Assembly (NCBI GenBank): GCA_964467255.1
Contig: CAYXPR010000007.1
Span: 1 to 64,000 of the forward strand
Direction: 5' to 3'
DNA length: 64,000 nt
Source: CAYXPR01 sp964467255
GTDB taxonomy: Bacteria > Pseudomonadota > Alphaproteobacteria > Rickettsiales > RGZB01
Shown: piece by piece, positions 17,341-26,163 of the stretch
Numbering within the stretch: position 1 is the stretch's first letter
How the letters are laid out: every line of letters starts with the position of its first letter
Position numbers and translations under genes: made by a program
Notes under the pieces: generated by a model
Seen by the model: the letters and a program-made list of their open reading frames with translations, nothing else
Told to the model about the DNA's origin: nothing
Database searches by the model: none

Positions 17341-18134
17341 CCAGCCAATTCGCGCACCAAGGTAAGCACCGCCTTCACGGCTTTTTTCGGCGCCTTCTGA
17401 TTCAGCTCGATTTGCTTCACGAGCGCAGAGCCCACCACGGCAGCATCTGCCACTTTCTGGATGCCCACTACGTCTTTGCGGGTTTTAATGCCGAAGCCCA
17501 CGGCAATCGGCAAACGCTTCACTTCTTTCAGGCGCTTCACCGCCGCACCGACATCCGTCGCCTTGGCAGACTTTGTACCCGTGATGCCCGCGATGGAAAC
17601 ATAATACACAAAGCCTGAGGCTTCTTTGAGTACACGGCGCGCGCGCGAATCGTCCGTCGTCGGGGTGGTAAGGCGCACCAGCGCCAAATCAAGCGGGACA
17701 GAAAATTGCGTGAACTCTTTTTCTTCTTCTGGCGGCAGGTCGACGATAATCACGCCATCTACACCCGCTTTCACCGCGTCGCGCACAAAAGCTTCCGTGC
17801 CGTAGGCGTAGATGGGGTTAAAGTAACCCATGAGAACGAGCGGCGTGGTTTTATCGCCCTTTCTAAAATCGCGCACGAGGCTGAGGATACCTTTGAGGCT
17901 CGCACCGCTCTTCAGTGCACGGCCAGCAGCAAGCTGAATGGTAGGGCCATCGGCCATCGTGTCAGTAAACGGAATGCCGAGTTCGATAATGTCAGCCCCC
18001 GCAGCAGGCAGGCCTTTCAGCAGTTCCAGCGAGGCTTCACGGCTAGGGTCGAAACCCATCACGTACGTGATAAGCCCTGCACGCTTTTCTGCTTTGAGCT
18101 GTTTGAACCGTGCGTCAATACGTTCCTTCGCCAC
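17337..18134 (-). CDS. trpA: Tryptophan synthase alpha subunit
   Basis: Cleaves indole-3-glycerol phosphate to indole, which is channelled to TrpB. The 265-residue TIM barrel has the catalytic Glu in IELGIPFTDTMADGPTIQLA, the catalytic Asp in VDGVIIVDLPPEE, and the phosphate-binding GFGIKTR near residue 220. The start codon is GTG, placed directly after the trpB stop with no gap, which implies translational coupling. The usual downstream accD is not here; the gene meets the GS-like gene tail to tail. Confidence 0.96.
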   Translation of the reverse strand: MAKERIDARFKQLKAEKRAGLITYVMGFDPSREASLELLKGLPAAGADIIELGIPFTDTMADGPTIQLAAGRALKSGASLKGILSLVRDFRKGDKTTPLVLMGYFNPIYAYGTEAFVRDAVKAGVDGVIIVDLPPEEEKEFTQFSVPLDLALVRLTTPTTDDSRARRVLKEASGFVYYVSIAGITGTKSAKATDVGAAVKRLKEVKRLPIAVGFGIKTRKDVVGIQKVADAAVVGSALVKQIELNQKAPKKAVKAVLTLVRELAG

Positions 18135-19340
18135 TTAAAGCCCCCCTAAATGGTCAGCCACGGTGAAGATGTCTTTATCGCCACGGCCGCAAATGTTCAC
18201 CACAATCAGATGGTGCGGCGAAAGCGTGGGCGCCATGCGCATAACATGCGCAAGCGCGTGGCTTGGCTCAAGCGCGGGAATGATGCCTTCGGTGCGCGCA
18301 CAGAGCTGTAGCGCAGCGAGGGCCTCTTTGTCAGTGGCGGAAACATAATTCACACGGCCAATATCATGCAGGTGCGCGTGTTCAGGGCCAATGCCCGGAT
18401 AATCAAGCCCAGCGGAAATGGAATGCGTCGGCAGCACCTGACCATCGGCATTTTGCAGTAAGTATGTGCGGTTACCATGTAGCACACCGACTTTGCCTTT
18501 GGCGATGGAAGCAGCCGTATCTTTTGTGTTCACGCCCTTGCCTGCAGCTTCAACCGCATACATCTGCACCGATGTATCATCCAAGAACGGATGGAATAAC
18601 CCGAGCGCGTTCGAACCACCACCGATGCAAGCGACGAGCGAATCGGGCAAGCGGCCTTCGGCGTGCATCATTTGTTCTTTGGCTTCACGCCCGATGATGG
18701 ACTGGAAGTCGCGCACCATCATGGGGTATGGGTGCGGCCCCGCCGCCGTACCAATGAGGTAATACGTGTCGTGTACATTCGATACCCAATCACGCAGCGC
18801 TTCGTTCATGGCGTCTTTCAGTGTGCCGGAGCCAGCATCCACAGGGCGCACTTCAGCGCCCAGCAGCTTCATGCGGAATACGTTCGGCTTCTGGCGCTCC
18901 ATATCTTTCGCGCCCATGTAGATAACGCACTTCAGGTTAAACAGCGCACACACCGTGGCGGTGGCAACGCCGTGCTGGCCTGCGCCGGTTTCCGCGATGA
19001 TACGTTTTTTACCCATGCGGTTAGCGAGTAGAATCTGCCCGAGGCAGTGATTGATTTTATGCGCACCCGTGTGGTTTAGCTCGTCGCGCTTGAAATAAAT
19101 TTTTGCGCCGCCTAAATGCTGCGTAAGACGCTCAGCATAAAATAGTGGGCTGGGGCGACCTGTGTAATGGCGATTGTAATAATCGAGCTCGGTGTGAAAG
19201 GATTGGTCCTGCTTGGCGGCTTCATACGCCTTCTCTACCTGCAGAATGAGCGGCATGAGCGTTTCCGCTACATAGCGGCCACCGTAAAGACCAAAATGCC
19301 CATCGGCATCCGGCGAGTTATTTGAGCGACGTTCTACCAT
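18135..19340 (-). CDS. trpB: Tryptophan synthase beta subunit
   Basis: PLP enzyme that condenses indole with serine to form tryptophan. The 401-residue protein shows the Schiff-base lysine in HTGAHKINH (Lys95), the phosphate cup GGGSNALG, and the conserved ETGAGQHG segment for carboxylate binding. The ATG at 19340 is 12 bases after the trpF stop, and the protein starts with a short extension before HFGLYGGRY, as is usual. Part of trpF-trpB-trpA on the minus strand. Confidence 0.97.
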   Translation of the reverse strand: MVERRSNNSPDADGHFGLYGGRYVAETLMPLILQVEKAYEAAKQDQSFHTELDYYNRHYTGRPSPLFYAERLTQHLGGAKIYFKRDELNHTGAHKINHCLGQILLANRMGKKRIIAETGAGQHGVATATVCALFNLKCVIYMGAKDMERQKPNVFRMKLLGAEVRPVDAGSGTLKDAMNEALRDWVSNVHDTYYLIGTAAGPHPYPMMVRDFQSIIGREAKEQMMHAEGRLPDSLVACIGGGSNALGLFHPFLDDTSVQMYAVEAAGKGVNTKDTAASIAKGKVGVLHGNRTYLLQNADGQVLPTHSISAGLDYPGIGPEHAHLHDIGRVNYVSATDKEALAALQLCARTEGIIPALEPSHALAHVMRMAPTLSPHHLIVVNICGRGDKDIFTVADHLGGL

Positions 19341-19352
19341 GCGAAACTTTTA

Positions 19353-19994
19353 CTACAGCTTCGCGCAGGTTTCCAGAAATTCCCGAACCAATTTTGGGTT
19401 CTTCACCCCTGGCTCGCTCTCAAGGCTTGAGGATGCATCCACCATCCGCGCACCCGTGGTTTTAACGGCGGTTTCCAGATTCTCACCATTCAGGCCACCG
19501 GAAAGCAGCCACGGTATGGTAAATTTGCGGTTTTTAATCAGATTCCAGTCGAACACGAGGCCGTTACCGCCCGGCAGCGTGCTATTCTCGGGTGCACGGG
19601 CATCAAATAACAACATATCAGCCACTTTGGCATACGCACCTGACATGGCAACGTCATCGCTCGAACGTACCTTGATGGCTTTGATAACCGGCACGCTGTA
19701 GGTCGCGCGAATCTCGCGCACACGCTCAGGGCTTTCATTGCCGTGGAGTTGTAAGTAGTCCGGCTCGAAGGATTCAAATATCTCGTCAATTTCATTATCC
19801 ATCGGGTCCACCAGTACGGCGACTTTTTTAATTCCCGAAGGAATGCGCGCCGAAAGCTCGGATGCTTTTTCAGGGCTGACATAGCGCGGTGATTTGCGGA
19901 AGAACACGAAGCCGATAAAATAGGCGCCACCCTTAATGGCCGACTCAACCGATTCCGGCGTGGTAACGCCGCAGATTTTTGCTTGCACTGACAT
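19353..19994 (-). CDS. trpF: Phosphoribosylanthranilate isomerase
   Basis: Amadori rearrangement of phosphoribosylanthranilate in tryptophan synthesis. The 213-residue single-domain barrel has the N-terminal catalytic Cys in KICGVT, the LQLHGNE motif, the catalytic Asp in LLFDAR, and the PWLLSGGLN phosphate loop. It is monofunctional, not fused to trpC. It starts three bases after the lapA-like stop. Confidence 0.96.
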   Translation of the reverse strand: MSVQAKICGVTTPESVESAIKGGAYFIGFVFFRKSPRYVSPEKASELSARIPSGIKKVAVLVDPMDNEIDEIFESFEPDYLQLHGNESPERVREIRATYSVPVIKAIKVRSSDDVAMSGAYAKVADMLLFDARAPENSTLPGGNGLVFDWNLIKNRKFTIPWLLSGGLNGENLETAVKTTGARMVDASSSLESEPGVKNPKLVREFLETCAKL

Positions 19995-19997
19995 TAG

Positions 19998-20348
19998 TTA
20001 CTTTACCTGTAGTAGAGCCTTGCTGGCTGGTGCGGAGTTATCGCCTGTTTGATAGCTTGCTGCAATCTTTTTCTCGGCGCGAAGCGCTTCCACTTCGTTC
20101 TTGAGCGCGTTGATGGTTTGGTCTTTTTTGCGGAGCATGAGAATTTCTTTCAGCTTTTCAATCAGCGTGAAGATGCCGCCCAGAAACACACCCACCATGA
20201 GAGTGATAAAGAAAATCACATACAGCGGCAGTTCGAGCGATGTTTCAAACGGAAAAAATGAAACGCCAACTTTCTGGCGGTTTGAAAGCGCAAACACAAG
20301 AACGAGCACGGATAGCGTGCCCAGCATGATCCAGCGAATCAGACGCAT
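19998..20348 (-). CDS. lapA: LapA-domain (DUF1049) membrane protein
   Basis: A 116-residue inner-membrane protein with two hydrophobic segments (about residues 4-20 and 41-64) and a cytoplasmic coiled coil rich in Lys and Glu (about 65-100). The pattern FALSNRQKVGVSFFPF after the first segment is the mark of the LapA/YciS family. In Escherichia coli LapA works with LapB to control LpxC stability and LPS synthesis; no lapB is seen here, so the same role is not proven. Placement between ihfB and trpF is typical for Alphaproteobacteria. Confidence 0.88.
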   Translation of the reverse strand: MRLIRWIMLGTLSVLVLVFALSNRQKVGVSFFPFETSLELPLYVIFFITLMVGVFLGGIFTLIEKLKEILMLRKKDQTINALKNEVEALRAEKKIAASYQTGDNSAPASKALLQVK

Positions 20349-20360
20349 GGAAAAAACAAA

Positions 20361-20654
20361 TTACTGATTGGATGGGTGGTTGTTCACGCGTTCGCGAAGT
20401 TCTTTGCCCGCGCGGAAGTAAGCCGCATGGCGTTCGCCAAGGCGCACTTCTTCGTTTGTTTTCGGGTTGCGTGCCGTGCGTGCTTTACGCGTGCGCACTG
20501 AGAATGAACCAAAGCCGCGAAGCTCTACCCTGTCACCACGCGCGAGCGCTGCCACCACTTCACCGAAGATGGCGTCAACAACACGCGACACATCTTTCAA
20601 ATAAAGATTCGGGTGTTTGGCAGAGAGTATTTTTATGAGTTCGGATTTGGTCAT
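20361..20654 (-). CDS. ihfB: Integration host factor beta subunit
   Basis: Nucleoid protein of the HU/IHF family that bends DNA sharply. The 97-residue protein has the family length. The N-terminal helices are MTKSELIKIL onward, followed by the RGDRVELRGFGSF strand region and the DNA-intercalating arm with ARTARNPKTNE, whose Pro sits at the tip. The LYLKDVSRVVDAIF segment and genomic place after rpsA-sppA favour IHF beta over HU. Acts in replication, recombination and gene control, and with CtrA at many alphaproteobacterial promoters. Confidence 0.93.
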   Translation of the reverse strand: MTKSELIKILSAKHPNLYLKDVSRVVDAIFGEVVAALARGDRVELRGFGSFSVRTRKARTARNPKTNEEVRLGERHAAYFRAGKELRERVNNHPSNQ

Positions 20655-20683
20655 GCGACCTCACTCTTTTTTATGTTAACCAC

Positions 20684-20712
20684 ACTGAAGCTAATTTTTC
20701 CTACGCTTCAGT
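20684..20712. repeat. 8-bp inverted repeat between sppA and ihfB
   Basis: ACTGAAGC and GCTTCAGT are separated by 13 bases in the 76-base gap. The stem could form a hairpin in the sppA-ihfB transcript or be an operator. There is no T run on either side, so it is not a normal terminator. Confidence 0.5.
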
Positions 20713-20730
20713 AGGTTACATCATACCACC

Positions 20731-21633
20731 TTACCAGACCGACAACAAGCCCTGAGTTGAAAAGCGGCTAAAATCCAGTATTTTAGCACCACTGAAGCTC
20801 TCCATGAGGCTTTCTAAGCCCTTTTTAGGGGGGGTAAGCGGAACATCCTTAACTTTCAGCTCTTTAGCGATGCCTTTGTTGGTTTCGAGCCACGCAATCG
20901 CGTCTTTTTCATCACCCAGCGCATCCACCAGCTTGCCTGCCAGCGCCTGCGGTCCGGTATAGACCCTACCATCTGCCAGCCTGACTACTTCCGTGCGCGG
21001 CAATTTGCGCCCTGCGGCCACCATGTCCACAAACATATCGTAAAAATCGTCAATCACTACGCGAAGGGCCTGCTCGACCTCTGGCGTGGTTTTCTCGAGC
21101 GGCGACGGTGTACCTTTGAGCGGTGAGGATTTAATAATGGTAATGTCTACACCCAACTTTTTAGCTAAGTCGACAAAATCAGCGCTTTCTAAAAGTACGC
21201 CGATGGAGCCGGTGAGCGTGCCGCGGCGGGCAAAAATCTGGTCGGCATTGACGACGGACATATAGGCCGCAGAGGTTGCAAGGGTACCCATTACAGCCAC
21301 AACAGGCTTTTGTGTTTTTAAATCAGTAATCGCATCGTGATACGACTCGCCGCCCACAACCGTTCCGCCGGGACTATCGACATGCACGATAACAGCTTTG
21401 ACGCGTTTGTCTTCTTCAAGGGCTTTGAGGGTTTCGAGTTCTTTCGGCTTCTCCATGATGAAGCCTTCAATGCGCACACGGGCGATGTAATCGGTTTGCG
21501 CGATGTCTTCAATGGGCTCGCCCATCAAAATCCACGCAAAAAACATAGTAATTAAAATGGCCAGACCACGCCACAGATGCAGCTGTTTCTTCAGCTTCAT
21601 CCTTTCTAATAGCACATCCGCGCTAATGGGCAT
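20731..21633 (-). CDS. sppA: Signal peptide peptidase SppA (S49 family), short form
   Basis: Membrane-anchored serine/lysine protease that degrades leftover signal peptides in the periplasm. The 300-residue protein is the short form with a single S49 domain. It has an N-terminal transmembrane segment (about residues 23-40), the VHVDSPGGT substrate groove, the nucleophile Ser in TLATSAAYM, and the general-base Lys in SSPLKGTPSP. The rest matches the family, including DGRVYTGPQA. The start ATG at 21633 is 32 bases after the rpsA stop, so the two are likely cotranscribed. Confidence 0.93.
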   Translation of the reverse strand: MPISADVLLERMKLKKQLHLWRGLAILITMFFAWILMGEPIEDIAQTDYIARVRIEGFIMEKPKELETLKALEEDKRVKAVIVHVDSPGGTVVGGESYHDAITDLKTQKPVVAVMGTLATSAAYMSVVNADQIFARRGTLTGSIGVLLESADFVDLAKKLGVDITIIKSSPLKGTPSPLEKTTPEVEQALRVVIDDFYDMFVDMVAAGRKLPRTEVVRLADGRVYTGPQALAGKLVDALGDEKDAIAWLETNKGIAKELKVKDVPLTPPKKGLESLMESFSGAKILDFSRFSTQGLLSVW

Positions 21634-21665
21634 GATCTGGCCTTTTTAATGTTAAGGCTAGTAGA

Positions 21666-23516
21666 CTATTCGTCTTTTGCCTTTTTCTTTGCAGCAGGCT
21701 TCTTAGCAGATTTTTCTTCTGCGGAAGCTTCGTCTTTTTTCGCTTTCGGCGCTGCTTTCTTTGCAGGCGCTTTTACGTCCTTCTTGGATTTATCCAGAGC
21801 CATGCCGAGGATTTCACCCAAGGACGCACCGCTATCCGTTGAACCGTAGCTGGCAATCGCCTTCTTCTGTTCTTCGGCTTCGAGTGCTTTGATGGACAGC
21901 GAAATTTTGCGAGCGGCTTTATTTACCGTCATCACTTTCGCATCCACGCGGTCACCGACTGCGAAACGCTCAGGGCGCTGCTCAACACGGTCAGACGAAA
22001 GGTCAGAACGTTTGATGAAGCTCTTGATGCCATCTGCAACCTGCACTTCGATACCGTCGTCATTGACTGCGGTTACGGTGAAGGTAGAGACGCCGCCTTT
22101 TTTCAGGCCGCCCAGTGCATCATCGCTGCCACCGGCGTTAGAGGAAGACGCAGAGGCTGCGCTGCCACCATCGGTAAGCTGTTTGATACCAAGGGAGACA
22201 CGTTCTTTATCTGGTTCGATGGAAAGCACTTTTACTTCCACTTCCTGACCTTTGGCGAAGTTTTTCAGTTCTTCGTCCGCATTGCCAGACCAGGTAACGT
22301 CAGACACGTGCACCAGACCATCCACACCACCAGGCAGGCCAATGAACAGACCGAAATCGGTGATGTTCTTGATTTCGCCCTTCAGCACGGTGCCTTCTGG
22401 GTGTTTCGCACCGAACTGTGCCCATGGGTTTTCTTCGCACTGTTTCACGCCGAGGCTGATGCGGTGCTTGTTGGAATCGATATCCAGCACCATCACTTCT
22501 ACTTCCTGGCTGACAGACACGAGTTTGCTTGGGTGAACGTTTTTCTTCGTCCAGCTCATTTCAGACACGTGCACAAGGCCTTCGATACCCGGAGCCAGTT
22601 CCACGAACGCACCATAATCCGTGATGTTCGTGATACGGCCTTTGAAGCGACCCTTAATCGGGAAGCGGGTTTCGATATCGCGCCATGGGCTTTCTTCCAG
22701 CTGTTTCATGCCGAGCGATACGCGCTTGGTTTCTTGGTCGAACTTAATCACCTTCACTTTGATAGTCTGGCCAACGGACAGAACTTCAGATGGGTGATTG
22801 ATACGCTTCCAAGAAATGTCGGTCACGTGGAGCAGGCCGTCGATGCTGCCGAGGTCGATGAACGCACCGTAATCGGTGATGTTCTTCACGACGCCGTCCA
22901 GCGTTACGCCTTCCGCGATTTTAGAGAGCATTTCTTCGCGCTCTGCACTGCGGGTTTCTTCTAAGATAGCGCGGCGTGATACAACGATGTTGCTACGCTT
23001 TTTGTCCATTTTCAGAATCTGGAACGGCTGTTTAATGCCCATCAGCGGTGAAATGTCTTTCACCGGACGTACGTCCACCTGGCTACCAGGAAGGAACGCT
23101 ACCGCACCGCCCAGATCCACCGTGAAACCGCCTTTAACGCGGCCGAAGATAACGCCTTCAACGTTTTCAGCACGTTCGTGTGCTTCTTCAAATTTGGTCC
23201 ATGATTCTTCACGGAGCGCTTTTTCGCGGGAAAGCATTGCTTCACCGTCGCGGTTTTCAATACGCTCGAGGTAAATGTCAATCGTGTCGCCGACTTTAAT
23301 GTCTTCCGGTTCGCCGAGGCGGACGAATTCGCGGAATGGCACGCGGCCTTCGGTTTTGCCACCGATATCCACAATTACGAAATCTTTTTCAATAGCGGTA
23401 ATCACACCTTTGGTGACCGCGCCTTCAGCTAAGAAAGAGGTTTCTTCCAGCAACTGAGCAAAATTTTCGCCCGTGTTGAAGTCCTGCATTTTTTCTGCTG
23501 CGTTTGATTTAACCAT
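21666..23516 (-). CDS. rpsA: 30S ribosomal protein S1
   Basis: Large RNA-binding ribosomal protein that delivers mRNA to the 30S subunit. The 616 residues hold six S1 domains, beginning at about 33, 118, 202, 287, 374 and 470. Domains 3-5 carry the strongest ITDYGAF / GLVHVSD motifs. Residues from about 565 on form a Lys/Ala-rich tail (KKAAPKAKK type), making it longer than the 557-residue Escherichia coli protein, as is common in Alphaproteobacteria. GGACCT-type Shine-Dalgarno bases lie just before the ATG. A perfect 12-bp palindrome lies in the leader at 23586. Confidence 0.97.
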   Translation of the reverse strand: MVKSNAAEKMQDFNTGENFAQLLEETSFLAEGAVTKGVITAIEKDFVIVDIGGKTEGRVPFREFVRLGEPEDIKVGDTIDIYLERIENRDGEAMLSREKALREESWTKFEEAHERAENVEGVIFGRVKGGFTVDLGGAVAFLPGSQVDVRPVKDISPLMGIKQPFQILKMDKKRSNIVVSRRAILEETRSAEREEMLSKIAEGVTLDGVVKNITDYGAFIDLGSIDGLLHVTDISWKRINHPSEVLSVGQTIKVKVIKFDQETKRVSLGMKQLEESPWRDIETRFPIKGRFKGRITNITDYGAFVELAPGIEGLVHVSEMSWTKKNVHPSKLVSVSQEVEVMVLDIDSNKHRISLGVKQCEENPWAQFGAKHPEGTVLKGEIKNITDFGLFIGLPGGVDGLVHVSDVTWSGNADEELKNFAKGQEVEVKVLSIEPDKERVSLGIKQLTDGGSAASASSSNAGGSDDALGGLKKGGVSTFTVTAVNDDGIEVQVADGIKSFIKRSDLSSDRVEQRPERFAVGDRVDAKVMTVNKAARKISLSIKALEAEEQKKAIASYGSTDSGASLGEILGMALDKSKKDVKAPAKKAAPKAKKDEASAEEKSAKKPAAKKKAKDE

Positions 23517-23585
23517 GATAGAGGTCCTTTCGAATAAGCCATTGGGTTAGGTTAAAAATCCGCTTCAGGATGCATGTGGCTTAAC

Positions 23586-23597
23586 AGAGCATGCTCT
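23586..23597. repeat. Perfect 12-bp palindrome upstream of rpsA
   Basis: AGAGCATGCTCT lies 69 bases before the rpsA start in the 151-base cmk-rpsA gap. It may be a transcription-factor operator or part of an mRNA fold for autoregulation of S1; neither is proven. Confidence 0.45.
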
Positions 23598-23667
23598 TAA
23601 AACGGCAGTAATTTTAGGAAAAAACAGCAGCAGCGGCCTTCTTTGAAGAATTGCGCGAACATGCGTA

Positions 23668-24333
23668 CTATTTAGACGGAACGTTGATGACTCTCAGCAC
23701 CCGTTCCAAGACTGCATCCGGCGACATATCCGTTGTGTCGATATGCACCGCATCTTTTGCGCAGACGAGTGGGGCAATTTTTCGGCCCATATCCCGTTTA
23801 TCCCTGCGCTCTAAGTCCTCTAAAACGGTGGAGTATATAGCGGCTTTCCCACTGGATTGCAACTGTTTAAATCGCCGCTCGGCGCGGGATTCAAGGCTCG
23901 CCGTAATAAAAAACTTAAAGTCCGCCTTGGGGCACACAACCGTGCCGATATCGCGCCCATCAAGCACCGCTCCGCGCTTATTTTTGGCAATTTTCCTTTG
24001 AAAATCAAGCAGTTCCTGCCGAACTTCGGGAATGGCAGACACAATGGAGGCGGCCTTACCCACTTCTTCGGTGGAAAGGTCATGCGCGCCCAGTTCTTCG
24101 AGTGAAATTTCGCCGCCAGCCACCCGAATGGCATAAGAAGCAACCTCGGTCGTTTGGTCTTCGGCCAAAGCAACGTCCCTGCCCGATAGCATCACTTTAT
24201 AGCCCACATAGCGGTATAAGAGCCCTGTATCGAGGTAAACAAGGCCGAGGCTTTCGGCCACACGCCGCCCCAACAGACCCTTGCCGGAGGCCGCAGGGCC
24301 GTCAATGGCTATTACCAAGGGTTTTTTAGGCAT
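23668..24333 (-). CDS. cmk: Cytidylate kinase
   Basis: Phosphorylates CMP and dCMP to the diphosphates. The 221-residue NMP kinase has the P-loop AIDGPAASGKG near residues 9-19, the CMP-binding YLDTGLLYR segment, and the DGRDIGTVVCP motif with its acidic residue. The ATG shares one base with the aroA stop (TAATG), indicating coupled translation. The order aroA-cmk-rpsA is widely conserved. Confidence 0.96.
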   Translation of the reverse strand: MPKKPLVIAIDGPAASGKGLLGRRVAESLGLVYLDTGLLYRYVGYKVMLSGRDVALAEDQTTEVASYAIRVAGGEISLEELGAHDLSTEEVGKAASIVSAIPEVRQELLDFQRKIAKNKRGAVLDGRDIGTVVCPKADFKFFITASLESRAERRFKQLQSSGKAAIYSTVLEDLERRDKRDMGRKIAPLVCAKDAVHIDTTDMSPDAVLERVLRVINVPSK

Positions 24334-25679
24334 TACGCTTGCTCCATGGCAGCGCCAAAACCGTTCATCAGCTTCAAAAAGTCGGGAAAGCTGGTTTGAA
24401 TCATGCTGGCATCATCCACCGTGACTGGCTTTTTGGACACCATGCCCATGACTAAAAAGGCCATAGCAATGCGGTGATCCATATGGGTGGTAACCATGCC
24501 GCCACCCGCAACATCGCCACCTGTGACCTCGAGCCAATCTTCGCCCGTTTTGTGTTTGATGCCGTTGGCCTTAAGACCAGCCGCAACAGCTGCAAGGCGG
24601 TCACTCTCTTTCACTTTAAGTTCCTCTAAACCCAACATGCGCGTGGTGCCCTTGGCAGCAGAAGCTGCCACGGCGAGAATGGGGTATTCATCAATCATCG
24701 ACGGAGCGCGGCTGGCTGGCACTTCCACAGCTTTCAGCGCACTGTGGCGCGCCACAATATCTGCCACCGGCTCACCCGCTACTTCGCGCTTATTCTTGAA
24801 TTTTATATCCGCACCCATTTCAAGCAATGTGTCATATAGACCTGTGCGATGCGGATTGATGCACACATTGCTGATGGTCACTTCTGCACCCGGCACGAGT
24901 AACGCCGCCACGATGGGAAATGCCGCAGAGGATGGGTCAGCAGGCACAGTGAAATCTTTGGCTTTTAATTCCGGCTGGCCAGTGACAGCAATAATGGTGC
25001 AGCCTTCTTTTTGCCTCACGCTCACTTCTGCGCCGAAGTGGCGCATCATGCGCTCAGTATGGTCTCGCGTGGGCTTGGGTTCAATCACCGTGGTGATGCC
25101 CGGGGTGTTCAGCGCCGCCAGCATAATCGCTGACTTCACCTGCGCCGATGCCACCGGCACTTCGTATGAAATCGGTAGCGGCTCATCCGTGCCTTTCAGC
25201 GTGAGTGGCAAACGGCCACCCTCGCGTGAAGTTACTTCAGCACCCATCTGCGTAAGCGGCGTGATGACACGCGCCATAGGGCGCTTTCTAAGCGATGCAT
25301 CGCCATCAAACGTGGAGGAAAAACCATAGGGCGTGACAAGCCCCATCATCAAACGGCAGGCCGTGCCGGAATTGCCCATGTCGAGCAAGCCAGATGGCTC
25401 CTGCAAGCCGCCAACACCGAGGCCCTCTACCTGCCATTCGCCATTTTTTAATTTCTCGATGCCTGCACCCATCAGGCGAAGTGCACCAGCCGTGTGGGTG
25501 ACGTCATCGCTTTCTAAGAGCCCAGAAATTTTGGTGGTGCCAATCGCCTGCGAAGCAAGCATCAACGCGCGGTGCGAAATAGATTTATCGCCTGGTACCG
25601 TGGCTTTGCCTTTAAAAGATTTTACCTTGCCTGATACGACAGGCTGAACACCTGATTCTTTTTTGAGCACCTTAGCCAT
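24333..25679 (-). CDS. aroA: 5-enolpyruvylshikimate-3-phosphate synthase
   Basis: Joins shikimate-3-phosphate with phosphoenolpyruvate in the pathway to chorismate and aromatic amino acids. The 448-residue two-domain protein has GDKSISHRALML near residue 30 (substrate Lys, Ser and Arg), GNSGTACRLMMG (PEP site), the catalytic Asp in IDEYPILAVAA, and KESDRLAA. In the PEP loop the residue after GNSG is Thr-Ala, the glyphosate-insensitive (class II) form that is usual in Alphaproteobacteria. It is three bases from the upstream PAS-like gene. Confidence 0.97.
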   Translation of the reverse strand: MAKVLKKESGVQPVVSGKVKSFKGKATVPGDKSISHRALMLASQAIGTTKISGLLESDDVTHTAGALRLMGAGIEKLKNGEWQVEGLGVGGLQEPSGLLDMGNSGTACRLMMGLVTPYGFSSTFDGDASLRKRPMARVITPLTQMGAEVTSREGGRLPLTLKGTDEPLPISYEVPVASAQVKSAIMLAALNTPGITTVIEPKPTRDHTERMMRHFGAEVSVRQKEGCTIIAVTGQPELKAKDFTVPADPSSAAFPIVAALLVPGAEVTISNVCINPHRTGLYDTLLEMGADIKFKNKREVAGEPVADIVARHSALKAVEVPASRAPSMIDEYPILAVAASAAKGTTRMLGLEELKVKESDRLAAVAAGLKANGIKHKTGEDWLEVTGGDVAGGGMVTTHMDHRIAMAFLVMGMVSKKPVTVDDASMIQTSFPDFLKLMNGFGAAMEQA

Positions 25680-25682
25680 TGG

Positions 25683-26123
25683 TTAAAACGCCTTCCAGCG
25701 CATACCGCCCAGAATGAATTCTGCATTTTCATCATTTGAGCCAAGCGGTAATAAAATTTCACGGAAACGGATGCGCACATTATGCGTGTTGGTAAATTCC
25801 GATTCAATGATGAGTGGCGCACGCGAGCGCAGCACCTGATTGATTTTTTCTGCCACTTCTACGTTTGAGGTGGAAATAAGATGCGCCGCCTCTTCTTCTG
25901 TTAGCTGGTCACCGAATGCCTGAATCAACTCTTCACCAAGATAAGAGTACTTATACGTACCGCCCGTTTTAAAATCTTTGGCATCGATAAGGAAGCAGCG
26001 CGCCCAGATGTCTTTCAGACTATCTGGATCTACCTGCGTTTCTGAAGGGAAACGGCGCGAGCCTTTCAGCTCGGTCCAGTATTTCATCAACTGTTCGGTA
26101 ATCCTGCGATCTTTTGCGCTCAT
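25683..26123 (-). CDS. Stand-alone PAS-like protein (PAS_5 type)
   Basis: A 146-residue soluble protein with no output domain. The pattern YWTELKGSRRFP followed by DIWARCFLID, then a SYLGEELIQAFG strand-helix, matches alphaproteobacterial PAS_5 proteins and the truncated gene at 1-384. The C-terminal half (RIRFREILLPLGS, EFILGGMRWKAF) matches the last PAS strands. It probably binds a small ligand or a partner such as a kinase; nothing shows which. It is three bases upstream of aroA, so it is cotranscribed with metabolic genes by position rather than function. Confidence 0.8.
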   Translation of the reverse strand: MSAKDRRITEQLMKYWTELKGSRRFPSETQVDPDSLKDIWARCFLIDAKDFKTGGTYKYSYLGEELIQAFGDQLTEEEAAHLISTSNVEVAEKINQVLRSRAPLIIESEFTNTHNVRIRFREILLPLGSNDENAEFILGGMRWKAF

Positions 26124-26163
26124 GCTCTGCCTTTTAAAAGAACCTGCACTGTTTTACAACATC

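Noticed and set aside
18605..18620. tRNA T-arm-like GTTCGAAC
   Set aside because: Lies inside trpB coding sequence without the other tRNA arms.
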